A program made the translations under genes and the position numbers. This document shows positions 33,236-41,425 of a stretch of DNA of 49,103 nt, in pieces (position 1 is the stretch's first letter; every line of letters starts with the position of its first letter). Location of the stretch: assembly GCF_000224515.1 (NCBI RefSeq), contig NZ_AGAF01000209.1:1-49103 (forward strand), given 5' to 3'. Source of the DNA: Desulfosporosinus sp. OT (GTDB lineage Bacteria > Bacillota > Desulfitobacteriia > Desulfitobacteriales > Desulfitobacteriaceae). The notes beneath the pieces are model-generated. The model saw only the letters and a list, made by a program, of their open reading frames with translations, did not search any database and was not told the DNA's origin.

Positions 33236-33928
33236 TTGGACACACAAATGGAAAACCGATGGACAAAAAGAGTAACTTTAATAACTATAATTATTCTAGT
33301 ATTAGTATTAGGTTTGTTTTTCAGTAACACTTTCATAAAAAGTAGCGAGGAAATAAACAAATCAACTCCGCAATTTGATGAGAAAGTATTTAATCTTAAC
33401 ATACAACCTGTAATGGGAGAACTTAATGCTCCTATAAAAGTCGTTGAATTTGCTGATTTTAACTGTTCACATTGTGCTGACTTTAAAAAAACAGATTTTC
33501 AAATTATTAAAAATAAATATATTGATTCAGGAAAAGTAGCCTTCTATTTTCTTAATTATCCGGTTATGGGTGAAGATTCTGAATTAGCTGCTAAAGTATC
33601 TGAAGAAATTTTTGGTAAATATGGAAATAAAGCATTTTGGATTTATTATAATGTTGTTTTAGAAAACTACGATCAGGAAAAAACGTTTGATCTTCTATCC
33701 CTAATTAATATAGCAAAAGAGAATATACCAGATTTCAATCAAAATGAACTAATTAAGTTGTTATATAATAATAATTGTACAGATTCATTAAATTTAGACA
33801 AAGAAATTGGTAAGAGTGTGGGAGTAAATGGAGTTCCAAAGTTTTTTGTTAATGGAGAAATGGTACAACAGTGGCCACAACTTATTTCAATATTAGAAAA
33901 TAAATTGAAAGGTGAAAATCATGATTAA
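33236..33928 (+). CDS. bdbD: Membrane-anchored DsbA-like thiol-disulfide oxidoreductase (BdbD type)
   Basis: 230 residues: an N-terminal membrane anchor (about 13-33) and a DsbA-type thioredoxin domain with active site C-S-H-C at 77-80 in F-A-D-F-N-C-S-H-C-A-D-F, and the cis-Pro loop G-V-N-G-V-P-K-F-F-V-N-G-E. It introduces disulfides into exported proteins outside the membrane. TTG start behind AAGGAGG. It overlaps bdbC, its quinone-linked reoxidant. GC is lower than in the flanking core genes, in keeping with acquired DNA. Confidence 0.9.
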   Translation: MDTQMENRWTKRVTLITIIILVLVLGLFFSNTFIKSSEEINKSTPQFDEKVFNLNIQPVMGELNAPIKVVEFADFNCSHCADFKKTDFQIIKNKYIDSGKVAFYFLNYPVMGEDSELAAKVSEEIFGKYGNKAFWIYYNVVLENYDQEKTFDLLSLINIAKENIPDFNQNELIKLLYNNNCTDSLNLDKEIGKSVGVNGVPKFFVNGEMVQQWPQLISILENKLKGENHD

Positions 33929-34340
33929 ATTAAATAAAAGAGTTAGTCTGTATCTGGCATGGCTTATATCTATTATTGCTACATGTTCCAGTCTTTATTT
34001 TAGTGAGGTATTTGGCTGGGAACCCTGTAAAATTTGTTGGTATCAAAGGATCGCAATGTATCCATTAGTAGGATTATTGGGAATAGCCTTTTATCGTAAT
34101 GACCGTAATATTGCTATATACGCAATACCCTTGTCACTTTCAGGTGGAGCAGTATCACTTATTAATTACCTTGCTCAGAAATCAAACAAACCGTTCTTAA
34201 ATTTATTTTGTACAGATACTAATTGTATAAAAGAATATTTTAATTTTTTTGGTTTTATTACGTTACCTTTACTTGCATTTTTGGTCTTTATCAGTATTTC
34301 AACACTATTATGGTTTCTTTATTATCAAAATGATGGCTAG
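33921..34340 (+). CDS. bdbC: DsbB-like quinone-dependent disulfide oxidoreductase (BdbC type)
   Basis: 139 residues, four membrane helices. First periplasmic-side cysteine pair in E-P-C-K-I-C-W-Y-Q-R (Cys36/Cys39), second pair in F-C-T-D-T-N-C. It reoxidises BdbD and passes electrons to menaquinone. AAAGGTGA precedes ATG 33921, 8 bases inside bdbD, so the pair is coupled. Confidence 0.92.
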   Translation: MIKLNKRVSLYLAWLISIIATCSSLYFSEVFGWEPCKICWYQRIAMYPLVGLLGIAFYRNDRNIAIYAIPLSLSGGAVSLINYLAQKSNKPFLNLFCTDTNCIKEYFNFFGFITLPLLAFLVFISISTLLWFLYYQNDG

Positions 34341-34383
34341 TCGTGTCATATTACTAAAATTAACAAAAATACATTCAAGTTTA

Positions 34384-34420
34384 AATTAGGGGTTATTAAA
34401 ATTACCCCTAATTTCTTTTT
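34384..34420 (+). terminator. Terminator after bdbC
   Basis: AATTAGGGGT / ACCCCTAATT with loop TATTAAAATT and a T-rich tail; related in sequence to the hairpin at 32714. Confidence 0.85.
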
Positions 34421-34525
34421 ATATGATAAGGATGGGGTGTAATCAAAGAATGGAGGTGCTATAGAAAGTTTTAGTTCAGAACTTCTATGGTGGGCTTAGA
34501 ATTAAAAAGTTAAGGAGGCATTTTT

Positions 34526-35050
34526 ATGAAGAAGAAAATATTATCAGTGTTAACGCTCGCAACACTTATTATGTCATTGTCATCTAGCACAGCTTTTGCT
34601 GCTACTTCTACAAGCTACAACAATTCGCATGTTTATAACTATACCACCGATGGTACTATGTGGGCTGATTATACGTTAAGTGGAAATATGTATGCTACTA
34701 CTAGTCCGGGGGCTTACATTACTGGAAATGTAAGTAGTACAGATGCTTATTTGCATGACTATATCTCCTATACTGGACTTGATGGAATGACGGTTTCGTC
34801 TTATTCTATTAGCTGTAATGAAGGGTCAGGTTATGATTGTGTTCAAACAATATATGGTGGAGAAGGCAATTCATACGTAGGGTTTGCAGGTCTAAACCCT
34901 AGCACATCATTCCGAGTAATTTTCGATTCGGATTACACTACCCAACGTAGAGTGCAGGTTTCTCAGCAATTACTCGGGGATATGGCTACATGTCAAAGTT
35001 ATAATTGTGACCCTGATGATACCGATGTAATTGTTGTTAGTTCATATTAA
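34526..35050 (+). CDS. Secreted protein of unknown function with two cysteine pairs
   Basis: 174 residues with a Sec signal peptide (K-K-K-I-L-S-V-L-T-L ... A-F-A-A, cleavage near residue 25). The mature part is rich in Ser, Thr, Tyr and Gly, acidic, without lysine, and has exactly four cysteines as C-x7-C and C-x4-C. AAGGAGG precedes the ATG. It follows bdbD-bdbC directly after their terminator, so it is an obvious candidate substrate for disulfide formation. I do not recognise a family. Confidence 0.8.
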   Translation: MKKKILSVLTLATLIMSLSSSTAFAATSTSYNNSHVYNYTTDGTMWADYTLSGNMYATTSPGAYITGNVSSTDAYLHDYISYTGLDGMTVSSYSISCNEGSGYDCVQTIYGGEGNSYVGFAGLNPSTSFRVIFDSDYTTQRRVQVSQQLLGDMATCQSYNCDPDDTDVIVVSSY

Positions 35051-35167
35051 ATAATTTGTTTTACAAAATAATGCTGTATTCCCCATCCTTGAGGGAGTGT
35101 CGTAAAAACTACTGGCTCTCTGTCAAATGTTAGGGTAAACTCCAAAACGGAGAGTTAGACCAGTTAG

Positions 35168-35204
35168 AAAAGTCGTTGATCAAAATGAGGTCAACGACTT
35201 TTTA
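35168..35204 (+). terminator. Terminator
   Basis: AAAAGTCGTTGA / TCAACGACTTTTT with an 11-base loop. Confidence 0.88.
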
Positions 35205-35723
35205 TAATGACCCCAATGAATTAAACACGAAAATTAAAATATGTCCACTAATTGGGACAAACATATCGTTGTCTATATTAATGAATTAAAAAACATCCTT
35301 CCTGCAGAAAACGCTTTTACGAATATAATTCTTTTGTCCCAAATACCACCGAATGTCTTCTAGTCTCGTCTTTTATTAATAAGATGGATTCGGTAAGTAA
35401 TTTTTTAAAATCTGTATAAATCCAGTAGCATGAAGCATCTTGACCATGTAAAAAGGGTAAGTTATTTGGCAAAAAAAACAGGACACTTGGCTCCTCTTGT
35501 CAAACGGTTAAAGTGACTAGCAAAAACCACCCCCATGTGCCAGAACAAAAGACAAGAAGAAACGCAGATCTGAAATTTTGCAAGAACGGCGGCGGATCAA
35601 AAAAACAATGTAGCAAATGCGCACCGTCACTTTCGATAACCACACGGTCACTGAGGCCGTAAACTTTCAGTTTATAGAACTTTTCAAGGAGCTTATTGTA
35701 GATAAACTCTCTATTACCCAATA

Positions 35724-35842
35724 GGCTGTGGATAGTGCCGCATTGTGGATAACCCTCCGCTAGACGCTTCAGGTTACCTACAATGCTTGGACAGGCCATA
35801 TGGGGTATTCCTTAAAAGAGCCTGCCCACACTATCCACAGCC
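35724..35842. repeat. 14-bp perfect inverted repeat, 91 bases apart, with DnaA-box-like cores
   Basis: GGCTGTGGATAGTG (35724-35737) and CACTATCCACAGCC (35829-35842). A third TTGTGGATAA lies at 35743-35752. The arms contain CTATCCACA, one base from the DnaA box TTATCCACA, and the third site contains a perfect one. Could be an IS end pair or a small replication/DnaA-binding relic. Confidence 0.55.
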
Positions 35843-35939
35843 TCGACGGCTACAGAATCTTGTTGATAATTTAGACTTAAAACCGATTTAAAAAGCGTAG
35901 GTCCGCAAAAAGCTCTATATTCCTAGCAAAATTACATCA

Positions 35940-36160
35940 CAATTTTAGCGCGGAGCAGCTGGGTGGAATTTTATACGTACGGGCATATGACCCTGTCAGA
36001 AAGCTTTCCTAGCCTCTACCCCTTGACAGGTTGTACGAAGGAATGTTCGGGCCACACAAAGTGTGAGACCCTGTGAGAAATGGGAGGGTAAACCACAAGG
36101 GATGATTCGTAGAGATCCGAGGTGCAACCATATTGTGGAGAATATGAGATGACCTTTGAT
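35940..36160 (+). other. Possible structured RNA (hairpin cluster)
   Basis: Local GC is higher than the surroundings. Hairpins CCTGTCA / TGACAGG (about 35992-36031) and GGGCCACAC-AAA-GTGTGAGACCC (about 36049-36072) are followed by AAATGGGAGGGTAAACCACAAGG. The look is of an intron or mobile-element RNA domain, but I cannot match it to a named family. Confidence 0.35.
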
Positions 36161-36386
36161 TTAGTGTACCCTTCTTTCAAAAACAGGGGAACCTCTTAGT
36201 ATTCAACCAGTTCAAGATCTGCTAAATAAAATGTAAAACTGCTAAAATAAGAGTATAAGCGAGATACATTCAATTTATTGAGGGAGTGCTAACAACAAAC
36301 AAAATAAGTTCATAAACAAAATGCTTATGGACTAAAAAATTACAACTTATCGGTTGGACTAATTTTGGGGGAGAGGTCACGGCCTC

Positions 36387-36419
36387 TAGACATTTATACA
36401 CCCTTTTTATAAGTGTCTA
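36387..36419. repeat. Strong hairpin
   Basis: TAGACATTTATA and TATAAGTGTCTA (one G-T wobble) around a 9-base loop. Confidence 0.6.
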
Positions 36420-36478
36420 TTCCACAGATTCCATTTTATGGTAAACGGCTTTTTAATAAGTACGTAGCATTTTTTACA

Positions 36479-36781
36479 TTAAATATTTTTGTCAGAAAAT
36501 TCTTGGAATGCTTCCAAGGTTTTAAGGGTATTTTTCAACATAACTGCTCCAACGTTCCATTTACCATGGGTACCGCTACTCATTGACATATTAATAGTAT
36601 GTGAAGAATTAAAGTTAAGTTGTTTTTTTAGAGAGTCAATTGTTAATTGCACTTTTTCAAATATTTCAGGCCAAGAATTTCCTCTCAATGTAATTCCTCT
36701 TATTGTAATTTGAATTTGATCAGAAGTTTCTTTTATTACAGGTTTAAAGTAAGACTTTATATATGTAATAGTAAGTAACAT
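36479..36781 (-). CDS. Hypothetical protein (100 aa)
   Basis: Begins M-L-L-T-I-T-Y-I-K-S-Y-F-K-P-V-I-K-E behind AAGGAAGGA at good spacing. The middle has I-T-I-R-G-I-T-L-R-G-N-S-W-P-E-I-F-E-K-V and the C-terminal part contains M-S-M-S-S-G-T-H-G-K-W. Soluble, no signal peptide, no recognised domain. The good start signal and mixed composition argue for a real gene in a region of remnants. Confidence 0.6.
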   Translation of the reverse strand: MLLTITYIKSYFKPVIKETSDQIQITIRGITLRGNSWPEIFEKVQLTIDSLKKQLNFNSSHTINMSMSSGTHGKWNVGAVMLKNTLKTLEAFQEFSDKNI

Positions 36782-36935
36782 AAATATCCTTCCTTTTTTG
36801 AATATTCTTTAGTTAACCAATTTCTCCATCATTAAATGAAACTCCTGCTAGCATTATAGGCGAAATAGCTAATATGCTGAGGCTTTTTCCATTACAGTTC
36901 CTGAGATAATTTTTTTATAAATGTAACTCATATAC

Positions 36936-37070
36936 TTGCTTTCAAAAAATTATGAGCAATTGCGCAAAAACATAGAAAGCTTAATTTACTGTGGATTGAC
37001 TCAATCATCATCAGTATTTGACTGCACTGCAATAAATAGGTTAAATTCCGAAAAACAAAAGGTAGTATAA
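36936..37070 (+). CDS. Possible Spo0E-like small protein
   Basis: A 44-codon frame from TTG: Y-E-Q-L-R-K-N-I-E-S-L-I-Y-C-G-L-T followed by S-S-S-V-F-D-C-T-A-I-N-R-L-N. The helix-turn-helix hairpin spacing and L-R-K-x-I-x-x-L-I-x-x-G-L-T recall Spo0E-like aspartyl phosphatases that act on Spo0A~P, but the S-Q-x-L-D motif is absent. There is no ribosome binding site. The surrounding 36782-37326 shows nothing else. Confidence 0.25.
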   Translation: MLSKNYEQLRKNIESLIYCGLTQSSSVFDCTAINRLNSEKQKVV

Positions 37071-37326
37071 AACTTATCTCAGCTTAAAGTTTAACCGGCA
37101 ATTCTTAGCTTAATAAATCTATAATCATTCAGTTAAAAAGGCAAACGGTTATAGACGAAGGTTGTGCCATCAACAGTTTTGACTGTGGCTGCGTAGATTA
37201 CAAAAAAACTTTATGAGTTCTGCAATCTGGGAATTAAATTTGTCAGATTACTCTGATAGAATGAGTTCTTAAAATATTATGTTCATAACGTTAACAGAAA
37301 ACCTAAAATCCCTTGAGAAATTATAC

Positions 37327-37969
37327 CTACACGGGCTCATCCACATTAAATGCCTTATAGATCGCTTTTTGATCCTTGGTTAGTGGAAATAGAATTCGAG
37401 TTCCATTTATTATCTGTAAGCGAAGTTTCGACAGAGAAATCAGCAACTTCTTTATAGTCATCCTTTTGTAAAGTTCTTTTTCCAACATGACCTTATGGAT
37501 ATGTGCTGCAAGTATTAATGAGATGAAGCCGACAAATAGCTTGTTCTGCATGATGTCTTCTCTATGTACTCTTAATCTCCCAAGGTCTAGACTGTTTTTT
37601 AAACGGAGGAAGCCCTTTTCAACAACATCCTTTTCCCGGTAAATTCTGATTGATTCTTTGGCTGAGCAGTCCGGTGCTTTTCGCAATACTCTGGAACAGG
37701 TAAAAGGCTCCATAATTTTTTATGGATGAATGCTGGATATCATCAATGGAAAACATCATGGTCGTTGTAGGTATCTCAATAGGAGTTCCTTTTTTAGCCA
37801 TACTGGCTAAATACTCTGGCCTATAAACCGGATTTCCGGTTACGGGATCGATCTTACCAATAGGGACACGTTTATTTCTTGGTTTACCATCGGCATTCCG
37901 AAAAGAAACCGACTCGTAAAGGTAAATCTTGTCACTGACCTTTTGTCTTATGATAGAAGTCATAGGCAC
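37327..37969 (-). pseudogene. Internally deleted IS1634-like transposase
   Basis: The N-terminal ~105 codons (S-D-K-I-Y-L-Y-E-S-V-S-F-R-N-A-D-G-K-P-R) and the C-terminal ~125 codons (K-D-V-V-E-K-G-F-L-R-L-K-N-S-L-D and I-S-L-I-L-A-A-H-I-H) overlap in different frames near 37620-37710. The catalytic middle of about 250-300 residues is gone. GAGGAGATAGGTGCC precedes the ATG at 37969. Confidence 0.8.
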
Positions 37970-37979
37970 CTATCTCCTC

Positions 37980-39887
37980 GGGGCTGTCTCAAAATAGAAA
38001 TATAATTTCTATGGAGAGGCAACCCCTTTTTCGTGCAGTTATGCAAAAAGACGAGTTCAAAGAACCCGTCTTTTTGGTATAATTGTTATATGCAAAAACA
38101 AACTATACAAAAGAATTATGCAGAAAATAGTGGGGTTTATCAACTCGTTCTCCCACTGAACATGGAAGTAATAATACCAGAAGATGACTCGGTAAGACTG
38201 CTATGCCATATAACTGAGGGATTAGATTATACAAATCTTAATAAGGCGTACTCTTCTAAGGGGAGAAATCCAGCAGTTAAACCTAAGACATTATTCAAAG
38301 TATTAGTGTATGCTTACATGAACGACATTTACACAAGCAGAAAAATAGAAGAAGCTTGTAGGAGAGACATAAATTTCATGTGGTTGCTCCAAGGGCAGAA
38401 GGTTCCCGACCATAATACGATTGCTCGTTTCCGCAATGGTAGACTGAAAGGAATTATAGAAGGGCTCTTCAACCAATTGGTCGTTAAACTCGGTGAACTG
38501 GGCGAGATTCAGTATGAAAATATTTTTATCGATGGTACAAAAATCGAGGCCTATGCCAATAAATATACGTTTGTATGGAAGAAAACCACCATCAAAAATG
38601 AACAAAAATTGCAATAGAAAGCCAGGGCGTTTCTAGCAAAACTCAATAAAGAGTTCGAAACCGGTATTTCATTAGGTGAGTCGTCAATCGTAGAAACCCT
38701 ACAGAAATACCTTGTTTTTCTGAAAGAGAAGCAAAAAGCCGAAAAAATAGAGTTTGTTTCTGGAAAGGGAAAACGTAAGACTAATCTGCAAAGGGCGACA
38801 GAGACTCTGGAAGAGTTCTTGGAAAAACAAACCAAATATGATCGTTACAACGAGCTTTTTGATGGTCGAAATAGCTTCTCAAAGACTGATACGGACGCCA
38901 CATTTATGCATATGAAAGAAGATCACATGAGAAATTCTCAGCTAAAGCCAGGGTACAATGTGCAGATTGGCGTGGAGGCTGAATATATCGTTGGATTAGC
39001 CCTATCGAGTGAGCGCTCCGATCAATTGACGCTTATTCCTTTTTTGGATAAGCTCATTGAAAACTTACCTAAAAGATATCTTAATGTCATTGCAGATGCG
39101 GGCTACGAAAGTGAAGAAAACTATGTTTATCTTGAGAAACATGGACTAAAGCCTTTCATTAAGCCACAGACCTATGAAATAATGAAGAAAAAGAGCTTTA
39201 GTAAGATTATTGGTAAACGAGAAAACATGGTCTATGATGCGGACAAAGACGAATATCTTTGTCGTAATAATAAAAAACTCATAGTTGTTGGGAAGACGAC
39301 AAGAACTTCAAAAAGTGGTTATAAATCCGACGTCACTATATATGAATGCGAGAGTTGTGAAGGCTGTTCATTCAAAAAACAATGTACCAAAGCAGCTGGT
39401 AATAAGAAACTATCTGCATCAAAACTATTTTTGGAAAAACGAGCAGAATCCTTACATAATATCACAACGGCTGAAGGTATCTTGCTAAGAATGAATCGAT
39501 CTATCCAGGTTGAAGGGGCTTTTGGAGTGCTGAAGGAAGATCATAGTTTCCGTAGATTTGTAATGCGTGGTAAAAAGAATGTTGAAACTGAATTTTTGCT
39601 ATTGAGTTTTGGTTTTAACCTTAATAAGTTGCATAACAAAATACAGCAAGACCGATGCGGATGTTCCTTACATAAAATAAAGGTTGCGTAATTCTGCTTA
39701 TGACCTTAATAAGGGGGTTTTTAGAGAGAGTCAACGAACCCTCTCTTTTGTCGTTCCCAAATTTAACATTAAAAGTGTGAAATCCTTAGAAAGTATTTTG
39801 GTTTCACACTCTTATCTTATTCTTTCCTAAACATTAGAAAGAGACAGCCTTTTCGTGATGTCGTAGACATCATTTTGAGACAGCCCC
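37980..39887 (+). mobile_element. IS1182-family insertion sequence
   Basis: A 1908-bp element with 16-bp perfect inverted repeats GGGGCTGTCTCAAAAT (37980-37995) and ATTTTGAGACAGCCCC (39872-39887), one transposase gene, and subterminal hairpins after the gene. No clear target duplication (left flank CTCCTC, right flank TTGAAA). It interrupts the 5' leader of the outer IS. Confidence 0.88.
38090..39691 (+). pseudogene. IS1182-family transposase with one amber codon
   Basis: About 533 codons, single frame, with TAG at 38615-38617 as the only interruption. N-terminal part: Y-Q-L-V-L-P-L-N-M-E and N-P-A-V-K-P-K-T-L-F-K-V-L-V-Y-A-Y. The DDE domain has I-F-I-D-G-T-K-I-E-A, I-A-D-A-G-Y-E-S-E-E-N-Y and Q-V-E-G-A-F-G-V-L-K-E-D. 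ATG 38090 is the family start. The stop falls in a non-catalytic linker after N-E-Q-K-L-Q. A simple nonsense mutation is likeliest; readthrough would restore full length. Confidence 0.85.
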
Positions 39888-40044
39888 TTGAAAAGGTAAT
39901 ATTTATGAACTAAATGCTACTTTAACTGAAAAACTTGTGTAGGTATAATTTTTTCCGGGAGCCAAGGTTATAGTACAATGGTTTTCCGCAAAAGTGGGGC
40001 GGGACGCCCCACAATAAACATAGATCAGAGCCAATTAAACTGAA

Positions 40045-40516
40045 TCAACTTATTTCAGTGGCCATTAATCCTAAGCTCTTTCTACTGGGTGACACATTTA
40101 CTAATATTTCAAATTTTATAGTCTTGCAGTTCTGCAAGCTATACTCTTTGATCTGAATATCATTGAATACTTCCAGCATATCCTTTTCATTCCTGACCAA
40201 GATTACTTTATTCTACGATACCTTAATATCAAAAACAATCTGCCCGTTAGCTTCCAATTCTGATTCAATCAATTCCACAACTTCATCTTCCAAGACCCTG
40301 ACTCGAATATCCGCCTTGATATCGATTACCTTTAAACTACTCTTTTCTTCCAAATGCAGGTTTTTGACTATATCTCTATTATCTATGGCTTCAACTTGAA
40401 TCTTCTTGTATTTCTCATAGAGATAGGTAATGTCACTCCAACAGCTTTACCAGTTCAAGCTCATTTTCCCCCAGTTCACACCGTGAATGAAGGTTTCCCA
40501 TTACAAGGCGTTCCAT
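40045..40516 (-). pseudogene. Broken gene of unknown family
   Basis: The minus strand reads M-E-R-L-V-M-G-N-L-H-S, then TGA after about 27 codons. In the next frame it continues I-T-Y-L-Y-E-K-Y-K-K-I-Q-V-E-A-I-D, V-R-V-L-E-D-E-V-V-E-L-I-E-S-E-L, an internal TAG, and N-K-V-I-L-V-R-N-E-K-D to M-A-T-E-I-S. At least one frameshift and one or two stops. Composition is clearly protein-like; function not recognised. A plus-strand frame over 40163-40399 is its shadow. Confidence 0.55.
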
Positions 40517-40543
40517 CAGAATGAGCAGTCAGCAAAAACTACC

Positions 40544-40600
40544 AACAGTTTTGGTATAAATTACATATTCACTATGGTTCCACGATACCCCAAAACTGTT
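40544..40600. repeat. Inverted repeat / hairpin
   Basis: AACAGTTTTGGTAT and ATACCCCAAAACTGTT around 27 bases, a stem of about 14 bp with a two-base bulge. It lies between the broken gene above and the small sigma-like gene; it may be a terminator for the latter or a MITE-like relic. Confidence 0.5.
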
Positions 40601-40618
40601 AGGGTTTAAAATGATTAT

Positions 40619-40801
40619 TTAATATTGTTTTACAGCTCTAATCATCCATATTACTAAATCATTATAAGCGTCCTCGTATTCCAAACTGCTACAATATTTT
40701 TTTAAAACTGGATTAAAACGTTCAATTATTTGTGATAAAGCATTTCTTTCTCCACTTTTAGCTTTTAATATTAAACTTTCCAAACTTTCGTTAGTTTGCA
40801 T
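40619..40801 (-). CDS. Short sigma region 2-like / HTH_16-type protein (60 aa)
   Basis: S-L-E-S-L-I-L-K-A-K-S-G-E-R-N-A-L-S-Q-I and F-N-P-V-L-K-K-Y ... Y-E-D-A-Y-N-D-L-V-I-W-M-I, the start of conjugative-transposon sigma-like proteins and of RsoA-type region 2 subunits. It stops after K-Q-Y with no region 4. AAGGAAGGAG gives a strong start. It is either a truncated sigma factor or a stand-alone region 2 subunit. Confidence 0.7.
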   Translation of the reverse strand: MQTNESLESLILKAKSGERNALSQIIERFNPVLKKYCSSLEYEDAYNDLVIWMIRAVKQY

Positions 40802-40978
40802 AATTTCTCTCCTTCCTTAATTCAACTGATTAATTTCTTAATTGCTTCATATTAACTTATATTATCAGACTAATAATCGATTTTATGTCAAATTATACTG
40901 TAGGTATATGGAGAATATTGGGTTATTCTATCGTTTTTTTCGACTGCGAGCTGATTAGAATATTCTGAGAATAAACAC

Positions 40979-41090
40979 CACCCGCTTAGTGGGTGGTTTG
41001 CTCTAGCCCCATAAGGGAATCTAACTCAATGCTCGCTGAATGGTCTTTCAGCCGCACATTTCTTCAAACCATCCCTAAAGGGGTAATATT
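40979..41090. repeat. Probable IS200/IS605-type end remnant
   Basis: ACCACCCGCT-TAGT-GGGTGGTTT hairpin, then CTCTAGCCCCATAAGGG and a second CCCTAAAGGGG hairpin ahead of a T9 run. Such short GC-rich imperfect hairpins with adjoining CCCCATAAGGG are typical subterminal structures of single-strand transposons. No TnpA or TnpB frame remains nearby. Confidence 0.45.
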
Positions 41091-41240
41091 ATTTTTTTTT
41101 ACTTTTGTCTTCTGGCTCACCTGTGAACGTGTATATATATTCTTTCAGACTAATTTGATCTTATGATATGTCCTCTTGATGTTAATTTTTGATATATTTG
41201 TTATATTGCCTTCTAATTGCGCGAGACAGTATTCAAATAA

Positions 41241-41363
41241 GATATTGATGAATATAAGATCGATGAAGATAATTGGACAGAAGGTTTTATTAATGTTGAA
41301 TAATACGATGATAGATTCTATGTTATTGTTAACATTTCAAACTATAAAATAAGTAGATATTAA
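41241..41363 (+). pseudogene. Gene remnant
   Basis: Protein-like frame D-I-D-E-Y-K-I-D-E-D-N-W-T-E-G-F-I-N-V-E, TAA, Y-D-D-R-F-Y-V-I-V-N-I-S-N-Y. Short acidic/aromatic sequence of this kind just ahead of Rhs debris may be the tail of an old immunity gene (speculative). The rest of 40802-41425 shows only the IS-end remnant. Confidence 0.3.
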
Positions 41364-41381
41364 AATGAATGGTTTAATTCA

Positions 41382-41417
41382 AGGTCAACGGACGTAAAAA
41401 TTGTTGGCCTACTTTTT
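41382..41417 (+). terminator. Terminator
   Basis: AGGTCAAC / GTTGGCCT (one G-T pair) with a T7 tail, after the gene remnant. Confidence 0.7.
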
Positions 41418-41425
41418 TTAAAAAG

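Larger units (their letters stand above)
35205..36478 (+). other. Gene-poor region with inverted repeats and possible structured RNA
   Basis: No convincing gene. A 99-codon minus-strand frame (35500-35799) has plausible composition at its start (C-P-S-I-V-G-N-L-K-R-L-A-E-G-Y-P-Q-C-G-T) but no ribosome binding site and degenerates into Phe/Leu-rich sequence; it may be a transposase relic. The inverted repeat, hairpin cluster and long hairpin listed separately are the main structure here. Confidence 0.5.
37318..39951 (-). mobile_element. IS remnant (IS1634-like) carrying a nested IS1182-type insertion
   Basis: Perfect 15-bp terminal inverted repeats AAATTATACCTACAC (37318-37332) and GTGTAGGTATAATTT (39937-39951). 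The transposase (minus strand) ends with its TAG stop inside the left repeat. The stretch between its ribosome binding site and the right repeat is split by the second element (37980-39887). The transposase also lost its middle part, so the outer element is dead. Confidence 0.75.

Noticed and set aside
40163-40399. 78-codon plus-strand frame
   Set aside because: Ser/Thr/Ile-rich shadow of the minus-strand broken gene at 40045-40516.
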